Source of the DNA: an uncultured Rhodospirillales bacterium
GTDB taxonomy: Bacteria; Pseudomonadota; Alphaproteobacteria; CALMVH01
Reading direction: 5' to 3'
DNA length: 5,605 bases
Assembly (NCBI GenBank): GCA_937873165.1
Contig: CALMVH010000126.1
Coordinates: 1 to 5,605 of the forward strand
How positions within the stretch are numbered: position 1 is the stretch's first letter; every line of letters starts with the position of its first letter. The notes under the pieces were generated by a model. The model ran no database searches and was not told where the DNA came from. It saw only the letters and a list, made by a program, of their open reading frames with translations. The translations under genes and the position numbers were made by a program. Shown piece by piece: positions 1 through 5,605 of the stretch.

Positions 1-1522
1 CACGGTGCTCGGGGTAGACGTACGGGCTGAGATCGCCGCCGATGGGCTCGATTCCCATAGCCTGCAGGTGGTCCAGCAGATCCTCGAAGCATGCCTCGCG
101 GTTGGCGGACCAGTGGGAACCCCAGCAGCGCCAGAACACCCATCCCATGCGCTCCAGCGCGCGCTGGCGATAGGCATCCTCTAGCCAACGATCCGGCCCG
201 TGGTATTTGTCCCCGTCCAGCTCAATGGCGAGACGCCGGTCGTTGTCCCCCTCGACGACAAAGTCGATGCGATACCCTCCCACCTCCACCTGCGGCTTGA
301 CGCGATAGCCCCGGTTCAACAGGCGCTCGCCGACTTCCCGCTCAAAGCCGGAGTCGCATAGTTCGAGCACATTCGTGCTCTGCGGCACGGGCGCTCCTGC
401 CATCGGATTCTCGAAATGCTCGACGATCGCCAGCTTCAGGTCGTTCTGCGGCAGTTGTCCCGCAGCGACCGATCGCACCAGGTACATCCTGTCGCGCGCC
501 CGTGACATGGCGACGTTGAAGCGCTGCTCGAACATACGTGCGGTCTGAGCCCGCGCCGTCTGCGGACAGGCTACCATCGAAAGGAACATAATGTCGCGTT
601 CCTGGCCCTGGAACGTCGCCGCGTTGCCGCACATGATCCGGTGCTTGGCTATCGCCTCGGTGCCGATCCTTTCCGTCAGCAATTCCTGGATCAGCTTTGC
701 CTGCTTGTCACCAATTAGCGAGATGACGCCGATGCTGCGGCCCGCATAGGCGCGGTCCTCCACCAGCCGTGCGATCTCGTCAACGATGTACCCGGCCTCC
801 GCCTCGTTGAACTCCTTCCTGCTTCTGACCCCATGCGGCAGATAGACGTCGATCAACGGTGGGTCGAGCCGTTCGGACTGGGTCGGCACGCGCAGCGGGA
901 TCAGCGACTTCGGGTAGAACCGGCTGGAGAAGCGGATGATCGGCTCGACACAACGGTGATGCTCCCTGAGCAGGATCGTGCTGCCGGGGAACGTCATAGA
1001 GACAAGATCATAAATTGAGGTGGTCGGATCGAGATAGTTGGCGATCGGCAGATCACGAAGGTACGTCTCTCGCAGTTCGATCACTGCCCGCTCCTGCAGA
1101 CCAATCGAGGTCGGAGAGACCTGCTTGTCATCGCCGACGATCAACAGCTTCTTGCCACGCATGATGGCGGGCAGCGCCGTGATGTCGGACTGGCTCGCCT
1201 CGTCAATGATGACGAGGTCGAAGAAGCCCAGCGTATCCGGCAGTTGTTCGGCAACACGCCATTCGGGCAGGATCCAGCATGGAACCGCTTCCGCCGCCTT
1301 GGTTGCCGCTTCCTGAATGGCACGTCGATGACGCATGGCGGAGGCACCAGTGCCGGCGCCATACTGGCGAACCTTTAGGGCGAACTGCGCCAGCGCGGCC
1401 GCAATCCGTTCGGTAATGTTCTGCTTTAGCCCTATGAAGGTGCGGATATGGACGATCTCACCCAGCAGCTGTTTCTGCTCGTCTTCCAGTTCCTTCCGGT
1501 GACTCGAAAAACGGCCAATGTC
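1..1522 (-). CDS. C-terminal part of SF1 helicase with Vsr/DUF559/MTES_1575-like nuclease domain (displaced frame, runs off window)
   Basis: The frame is open from the G5 run to the window edge with no stop. In order (composite numbering if joined to the upstream part): Walker B in DLVIIDEASQSD, with D1131-E1132; motif III GDDKQVSP from 1154; motif IV-like LREHHRC; motif V-like TFQGQERDIMFLS with QGQE at 1329-1332; and motif VI VAMSRARDR at 1361-1369, carrying the arginine finger region. This is a complete UvrD/Upf1-type second half. After a short linker, residues 1417 to about 1495 form a nuclease domain: FEREVGERLLNRGYRV, then GYRIDFVV with D1444, AIELDGDKYH with E1458 and D1460, and GWVFWRCWGSHW. 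The D...ExD arrangement followed by YH and a W-rich strand fits the PD-(D/E)XK fold of Vsr-like and MTES_1575-like enzymes, so DNA cleavage is likely. The only plausible separate start is ATG 1585-1583 in this frame, which has no clear Shine-Dalgarno site. The true C-terminus lies beyond the window, probably soon after the domain. Confidence 0.82.
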
Positions 1523-4500
1523 CCCCGACCCGGCAGTCCATCGACGAAGCCTGCGGCGCGCGCCCAGCGCCAGGCAGACTCCCATCGGCCATTGAGCCGA
1601 GGATCGGTCTCCGACGCTGGCTGATGCAGCAACTTACCCGCCCACACGGGCGCACCCGACTCAGCAACCTTCAGCGCAATGGCTTCCAGTTCTTTCTTCG
1701 CAGGCACAAGGGCATCCAACCGCTTTGCTTCCGAAACGATTTCTTCCCAGGCGCTGGCGATTTCCCGTGCGGACACAACAGGGCTGGGAAGCGCACGACA
1801 GAGATTTTCCAAGGCAGCGTAAAACGGCTGTTCACCCGTGGCGGCAAGGGTCTCCAGCCTTCGTGCTTCCGTATGCGCCTCGATATTGGTCTGCTTCTCC
1901 AGGTATAGTTTGAGGGCGGGCAGTACCTGAGCGTTTTCGCCGTGGATCACAACACGGTTAGGATCGATGCCCTGCGGGAAGAGCAGGGTCACAGCGGCCG
2001 TAACCGCTGCTGCGTCCTTGCGCAGCGAGAGCATAGTCGTCACCAGCCTGCCCAACCGGCATAGCTCCGTGCCGTCGTCCTCAGCGTGCCGGGGCAGTTC
2101 ACCCAGCTGCAAGGCCCGAGCGGCCGCCGACCACCTTCCAGCGAAATCGTCGGCGTTCGCTTGCCATGCACGGTAGTCTGCAATTACGTGCCATTGCTCG
2201 GCCGACTGTGGCGCACGCCCGGCGAGCCGGACACTTTCGATGTGAGCTTTCGTTGCGGATTTTCCAAAGGAGAACAGACCGAACGGCTTTTCGCCTTTCG
2301 ACAGTGCGTCGAGCGCGGCATCGACAAGGGGATCGTCGGGTTCATTGACAGGCAGAACAATTCCCTGCAGCCGGAACGTGGTGGATGCCTCAACCAGCCT
2401 GGCCCATTCGTGAACAAGGCTGATGATCCGATCAACTACCGCTTTATCTTCAACGCGGGCACCAGCCAGCAGCAGATGAACTTGGTAGAGCCATTCGTCT
2501 TTTTCGCGCACTGCCGCCCGCCACTCGCTGAAATCCTGTAGCCACTTGGCGGCGATCAGCGCCTGCTCCTCGGATGCCTTGGCGAAGGAGAGGAACAACA
2601 TATCTCGGGTGTCGGACTGGTTTGATAGTTCCTGTTCCCGAATGAAGGCATCGTGCAGGGACAGAACTTGTGCCGTGTCCGGCAGATCACTTGGATCGGG
2701 CAGCTGATTGGCGGGATAGGCAATATCCCTGCCCAGGGTTCGACGCAGCGTTGAAGCTCTTTCCATATCCTCGGTTGAAAATTGAGGATCAAACTTCGCA
2801 TCGGGCGTAAGCCGGTCCGGGAACCAGGCGTGCTGGGGGCGTTCCGCCTCGACGCTTGCAACAAGCTCCATCGGCAGTACGTCTCGTCCTTCGTGACGGA
2901 CAGGGCGCAAATTGATTTCAGCGCAGGCCCTGATTTGTTCGTCGGTCTGGTCCAGTTCGGCCCTAACCTTCACCAGACGCTGCTCAGCGTCGATCCTGCG
3001 CTGGTTGTAAGCACGGAGATCGATCTGTTTGACCTCTCCTGAGAGAATGTTCACAGCGTTTTCGAGCTGTCGGGCACCCTCGCGATCGCTATGCACCACG
3101 GCGATCGCGAGATCACGGATGGATTGTGGCAGCTTCGACTGCACGGCTACAAGCGCCTCGGCCGAACGCGCGGTGACTAGGACACGGCCGCCGCGCGCCA
3201 TGTAGTGCGCAACGATGTTCGCGATCGTATGTGTTTTGCCCGTACCCGGCGGCCCTTGCACCACCACGCCACTGACATCCTTATCGGCAAGCCTCCGGGC
3301 AATCTCGATCTGGCTCTCGTTGTATGGCAGCGGAAAGAAAAACGCTTCGTCCGGGCTGGAGGCATCGCCTCGAAGTCCGGATTGGGAGCCTGACGGCTCA
3401 CTTGACCTGAAATCAGGTGTTTCGGACAGCGTCAGAGAACTATTCCATAGATCGACGAGCGGTTCTTCCACAGCGCGATCATGCGCCTGTGACGTCAACT
3501 GAATCGCAGGTGCCGGGAGAGCCTGTTCGTCTGTGGCTGCATCGACGCGTTCGACCAGCTTGCGTATGTCCTCCCGCCGAGCGCCGATCGACCGGCGCCG
3601 CACATAGAAGACCCAGTCCGGGGAAATGCGCAGCGTGCCGTCCGGTTTGCTGACCCGCTCTTCCGCTGGCACGTCGCCCTCGTAAATTGCCGAGCTGGAT
3701 AACCGCGCTGCGCACATGCGCAGTACAGGAGCGAAGCTGTTAGGCTTGAAAGGAGAAAATCCGAGATCGGGATCATCATAAAGCCGCATCAGCTGCGCTT
3801 CCGCATCCCGCGCAAGCTGGCCTACGGCGTCGATCTGTATCTGGTCAAACGCGCGAAGCATGAGGCGTGGCGGCTGAGAGCGGGGCCGCACTGAAAGTGT
3901 CCCATCGGTCTCGTCCAGTTCGAGCTCGACTGGAATCTCGATCAAAGGGATGTTGATCCGTCTCTGGGGCGTATCCCAACGCGCCATCCCGATGCCCATT
4001 ACGCACTCGATCGGGACATCGTCGCCCATCGCCAATGTGCGCTGCTGGATTTGATAGCTGTCGTTGTAAAATTTGATGCTGCGGCGGCGGGAGTTTTCCA
4101 GAGCCACCCATTCTCTCCAGGGTCCGTCGATATACGCGTCGAAGACCGCTTGAAGCTCGGGATACCGTTCGAGCCGCAGGATGCACGAGCACAACTTCAA
4201 ATTTGATTTACCGTCGCCATCGAGCACGTCTTCGGGCGACATCATGCCGACTTTGATCAGATGGTCTATGTCCTCGCGCGAGCGGGATACGATACGCTTG
4301 TCGAGGAGCTTCGGCGGGTCGAAGGGAGCGGCACCCGGCTGATGTTCGATCCACCCCTCCAGCGCCGGATCCATTTCCGGACGTGCTGTCTCTGTCAAAC
4401 GGGCAATACTGATCCAGCTGTCATTGGGCGCATCAAACCTGACGCCTTCCAGGCCCGCGATGTCCCGCTCGAACACGGACACTTCCGCGTCCTTGGAAAG

Positions 4501-4593
4501 ATCTGTGATGACCCGTTCGTCGATCTCCAGAATCTTCTGCGCGTATAGCAAGAGGTTGCGAACATTCTTGCGGTTTTGATCTGCTGCAACCAT
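1432..4593 (-). CDS. N-terminal part of large SF1 (COG1112-type) helicase; stops early after frameshift
   Basis: This 1053-residue frame begins at ATG 4593. An in-frame TAA at 4617-4615 lies just upstream, no other start codon falls between, and GGAAG sits 7 nt before the ATG, so the start is well supported. Residues 1 to about 400 form a soluble N-terminal region I do not recognise, with no signal peptide or membrane segment. A Q-motif-like PYNESQ lies at 423-428, Walker A GPPGTGKT at 447-454, and motif Ia (RVLVTARSAEALVAVQSKLP) follows it. Residues about 515-545 look like a coiled coil. A long, mostly helical insertion of over 500 residues follows, ending in a Trp-rich APVWAGKLL...WESAWRWARAAGF block typical of this helicase family. 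Up to about residue 1024 (position 1522) the sequence is family-like; the final 29 residues are read out of frame. Alone, this fragment lacks Walker B and helicase domain 2, so it could bind but probably not productively hydrolyse ATP. Confidence 0.85.
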   Translation of the reverse strand: MVAADQNRKNVRNLLLYAQKILEIDERVITDLSKDAEVSVFERDIAGLEGVRFDAPNDSWISIARLTETARPEMDPALEGWIEHQPGAAPFDPPKLLDKRIVSRSREDIDHLIKVGMMSPEDVLDGDGKSNLKLCSCILRLERYPELQAVFDAYIDGPWREWVALENSRRRSIKFYNDSYQIQQRTLAMGDDVPIECVMGIGMARWDTPQRRINIPLIEIPVELELDETDGTLSVRPRSQPPRLMLRAFDQIQIDAVGQLARDAEAQLMRLYDDPDLGFSPFKPNSFAPVLRMCAARLSSSAIYEGDVPAEERVSKPDGTLRISPDWVFYVRRRSIGARREDIRKLVERVDAATDEQALPAPAIQLTSQAHDRAVEEPLVDLWNSSLTLSETPDFRSSEPSGSQSGLRGDASSPDEAFFFPLPYNESQIEIARRLADKDVSGVVVQGPPGTGKTHTIANIVAHYMARGGRVLVTARSAEALVAVQSKLPQSIRDLAIAVVHSDREGARQLENAVNILSGEVKQIDLRAYNQRRIDAEQRLVKVRAELDQTDEQIRACAEINLRPVRHEGRDVLPMELVASVEAERPQHAWFPDRLTPDAKFDPQFSTEDMERASTLRRTLGRDIAYPANQLPDPSDLPDTAQVLSLHDAFIREQELSNQSDTRDMLFLSFAKASEEQALIAAKWLQDFSEWRAAVREKDEWLYQVHLLLAGARVEDKAVVDRIISLVHEWARLVEASTTFRLQGIVLPVNEPDDPLVDAALDALSKGEKPFGLFSFGKSATKAHIESVRLAGRAPQSAEQWHVIADYRAWQANADDFAGRWSAAARALQLGELPRHAEDDGTELCRLGRLVTTMLSLRKDAAAVTAAVTLLFPQGIDPNRVVIHGENAQVLPALKLYLEKQTNIEAHTEARRLETLAATGEQPFYAALENLCRALPSPVVSAREIASAWEEIVSEAKRLDALVPAKKELEAIALKVAESGAPVWAGKLLHQPASETDPRLNGRWESAWRWARAAGFVDGLPGRGTLAVFRVTGRNWKTSRNSCWVRSSISAPS
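1522..1526 (-). other. Frameshift site: G5 homopolymer joining the two helicase frames
   Basis: On the coding strand the run is CGG GGG ACA in frame one and GGG GAC ATT in frame two, so the second frame is reached by a one-base backward shift or by one extra G. Family-like sequence ends before the run and resumes after it. A T5 run at 1507-1511, five codons further on, is the second possible junction. The run does not form a classical X XXY YYZ slippery heptamer in frame one, although a single GGG codon could re-pair one base back. A base-count error or a single-base deletion is the simplest explanation. Confidence 0.7.
3079..3111. repeat. Perfect 11-bp inverted repeat inside the helicase coding region
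   Basis: CTCGCGATCGC at 3079-3089 and GCGATCGCGAG at 3101-3111 are exact inverted copies around an 11-nt spacer. Each arm contains the palindromic octamer GCGATCGC, which also occurs at 5071-5078. The repeat lies within codons for the DLAIAVVHSDREGA segment just after motif Ia, so it is under coding constraint; a strong RNA hairpin is possible, but no function is shown. Confidence 0.6.
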
Positions 4594-4600
4594 CGGGATT

Positions 4601-4605
4601 CTTCC
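4601..4605 (-). promoter_or_regulatory. Shine-Dalgarno site of the helicase gene
   Basis: GGAAG on the minus strand lies 7 nt before ATG 4593. Together with the in-frame stop at 4617-4615 it fixes the start of the large protein. Confidence 0.6.
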
Positions 4606-4616
4606 AAGAGGAGATT

Positions 4617-4645
4617 ACCATAGCCGTCGGTAGCACATCCAACAA
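4617..4645 (-). promoter_or_regulatory. Possible sigma70-like promoter for the helicase gene
   Basis: On the minus strand TTGTTG (4645-4640) and TATGGT (4622-4617) are separated by exactly 17 bp. The matches to TTGACA and TATAAT are partial (3/6 and 4/6). Transcription would begin near 4610, leaving a leader of about 17 nt that still contains the ribosome site. A small dyad, ACAAGTTGT at 4642-4650, overlaps the -35 element and could bind a regulator. The gap could equally be read through from the upstream gene. Confidence 0.25.
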
Positions 4646-4704
4646 GTTGTAATACGTAACCCAATTAACCGTGGCAGCACACTGACCACGAGCAGAAGGC
4701 TTCG

Positions 4705-5605
4705 CTAGCGACGAAGTGACTGAGTTGCAGAAGGATACGCTCCAACCATCGCGCAGATTAGGCGACGATCATCGGCGTGGAATAGCTCGCGTTTATGACT
4801 GTCGCGCTCACCGATGAAGAACAGCATGCCTGACCGGTCCGGCGCCCTTTCACGCTCCGCTTTTTGCGCCTGCTCGATCTCCGTCCAGAGAGTGTCCCTT
4901 GAAGGTTCCTTCCAACCCTCGGTATTTATCCGAAGGTGAACCTGGCGCTTCCAGAATGGTCCCGTGCCGGACTCGTTTGCCTGTCCGGCACAAAGCGGAA
5001 CGGCGAGAGAGTTCCAGGTGCGCGATATCGGCTTGAGGCCGATTTTCGCAAACAAAATGCCGCTAGGAGCGCGATCGCCGTTCCACACGGATTGTAACTT
5101 CGAGAAAACGGTTTCGTATGTGCCGCTCTTACCCGGCACTTCGAGCGGCAGGCTACGGTCATGGGGAAAGTTCAGGTACTGATCGACAATCGGGTTGATG
5201 CGCGATGCCTTCCCGTTGCGGATGCGACTGGCAGTCAAAACATCCGCCAAAGGCGCACGTAGGTCCGGTTCTAAGGCACCGGCTACCTGCGCAGAGCGGG
5301 GCATGGCAGCGGAAACGGTTTTGACGTCTGCGCGCAGTTCCAGCCGTGAAACAACGAGAACGGACGGGTTCGCTCCGCCCAGGACCGACTCTGCCTGGGC
5401 TCGAGCTCTGATTGCGGCCTGATCCTCCTGACCGCAATCGCTCGCGTGGCCGAACCCTTGTGCAAGCCGAAAATGAGCTTTCACCAGGTAAAACTTTTGG
5501 CCGTCGGTGGGCACCGCGACGGGCCTGACTGATACGTCGCACCGGCTGCACATGAAATTCAAAGCACGAATGCCCGGCCGGTCCCAGAAATCCTCGACAC
5601 TGACA
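4705..5605 (-). CDS. Protein of unknown function with Cys/His zinc-site-like cluster (5' end outside window)
   Basis: The frame is open from the window edge to a TAG at 4707-4705, giving 299 visible residues. A TTG at 5562 and an ATG at 5553 are possible starts, but the in-frame residues upstream (VSVEDFWDRPGIRA) look like real protein, so the start is probably outside the window. Near the visible N-terminus, CSRC (codons 5550-5539) is followed about 30 residues later by HFRLAQGFGHASDC (HASDC at 5448-5434). The Cx2C...HxxxC spacing resembles the zinc-binding N-terminal region of CoiA-like proteins, but no nuclease motif is visible. The middle holds INPIVDQYLNFPHDRSLPLE and GTYETVFSKL, and the C-terminal third is charged with a short helical segment (TEIEQAQKAERERAPD). 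There is no membrane segment or signal peptide. It lies 111 bp upstream of, and in the same direction as, the helicase-nuclease gene, so it may be co-expressed and act as a nucleic-acid-binding partner. I do not recognise the family by name. Confidence 0.75.
   Translation of the reverse strand, partial: VSVEDFWDRPGIRALNFMCSRCDVSVRPVAVPTDGQKFYLVKAHFRLAQGFGHASDCGQEDQAAIRARAQAESVLGGANPSVLVVSRLELRADVKTVSAAMPRSAQVAGALEPDLRAPLADVLTASRIRNGKASRINPIVDQYLNFPHDRSLPLEVPGKSGTYETVFSKLQSVWNGDRAPSGILFAKIGLKPISRTWNSLAVPLCAGQANESGTGPFWKRQVHLRINTEGWKEPSRDTLWTEIEQAQKAERERAPDRSGMLFFIGERDSHKRELFHADDRRLICAMVGAYPSATQSLRR

Larger units (their letters stand above)
1..4593 (-). pseudogene. Frameshifted gene for SF1 helicase fused to Vsr/MTES_1575-like nuclease (whole locus, 3' end outside window)
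   Basis: Two overlapping minus-strand frames together encode one family-typical protein of at least 1531 residues. Frame one (ATG at 4593) supplies the Q motif and Walker A. Frame two, open from the G5 run at 1522-1526 to the window edge, supplies Walker B, the remaining helicase motifs and the nuclease. Neither part has a complete helicase core, so each makes sense only when joined. Adding one G to the run gives an uninterrupted frame that reads PGRGDIGRF then a helical KELEDEQKQLL segment; without it, frame one ends after 29 more residues lacking family character. Both halves keep coherent protein-like sequence and all catalytic motifs, so the lesion is recent or an artefact. Expected activity is ATP-dependent translocation or unwinding of nucleic acid coupled to cleavage, in the cytoplasm. 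The last codons lie beyond position 1. If the run is a sequencing error, this is simply an intact CDS. Confidence 0.8.

Noticed and set aside
1038..1316. Plus-strand open frame of 92 residues
   Set aside because: It is antisense to the Walker B and motif III codons of the helicase, so it is a shadow of that conserved coding sequence.
2086..2541. 151-residue plus-strand open frame
   Set aside because: It lies wholly antisense inside the helicase gene, has no recognisable domain and no convincing ribosome site; the minus-strand frame there has clear family character.
4671..4689. Possible terminator hairpin after the zinc-site gene (GTGG/CCAC with CAG/CTG and one bulged base)
   Set aside because: The stem is short and imperfect and no T-tract follows on the minus strand, so it does not qualify as a rho-independent terminator.
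4702..4711. Perfect 10-bp palindrome TCGCTAGCGA over the stop codon of the zinc-site gene
   Set aside because: It is short, has no loop or T-tract and is partly constrained by the final codons; there is no support for an operator or terminator.
4705..5562. Taking TTG 5562 as the true start of the zinc-site gene
   Set aside because: The frame stays open to the window edge with protein-like residues and no good ribosome site precedes the TTG; the start most likely lies outside the window.
1..5605. CRISPR array, tRNA, IS ends or integrase
   Set aside because: No regularly spaced direct repeats, cloverleaf-like segments, terminal inverted repeats or recombinase motifs were seen on either strand.

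Overview
The window is a GC-rich stretch (roughly 58-60% GC, judged by eye) carrying two co-directional minus-strand genes and almost nothing else. Codon use and the look of the proteins suggest a proteobacterium, with an alphaproteobacterial flavour, but no rRNA, tRNA or housekeeping gene is present to fix the taxon. No integrase, transposase, tRNA gene, CRISPR array or IS end was seen.

Reading in the direction of transcription, from high to low coordinates: 5605-4705 is the C-terminal 299 residues of a protein whose start lies beyond the window. It has a Cys/His cluster that looks like a zinc-binding site and no recognised catalytic domain. Next comes a 111-bp intergenic gap (4704-4594) with a possible sigma70-like promoter and a Shine-Dalgarno site. 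From 4593 to the window start runs one very large gene, at least 1531 residues and running off the edge, for a superfamily 1 (COG1112/UvrD-Upf1-like) helicase fused to a C-terminal PD-(D/E)XK-type nuclease domain of the Vsr/DUF559/MTES_1575 kind.

The helicase-nuclease gene is interrupted. The first frame carries the N-terminal region, the Q motif, Walker A and a very long insertion, then reads into nonfamily sequence and stops at 1434-1432. Walker B, motifs III-VI and the nuclease are all encoded one frame over, and that frame is open from about 1522 to the window edge. The two frames join at a run of five G (CCCCC on the plus strand, 1522-1526); one extra G would restore a single reading frame. 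This is either a homopolymer sequencing error, a real inactivating mutation, or less likely a recoding site.

Large single-chain helicase-nuclease proteins of this architecture are typical of accessory, defence-related gene sets. The zinc-site protein just upstream is a plausible partner, which makes the pair a candidate two-gene nucleic-acid-targeting or anti-phage module. That role is an inference from architecture and layout, not something the sequence proves.
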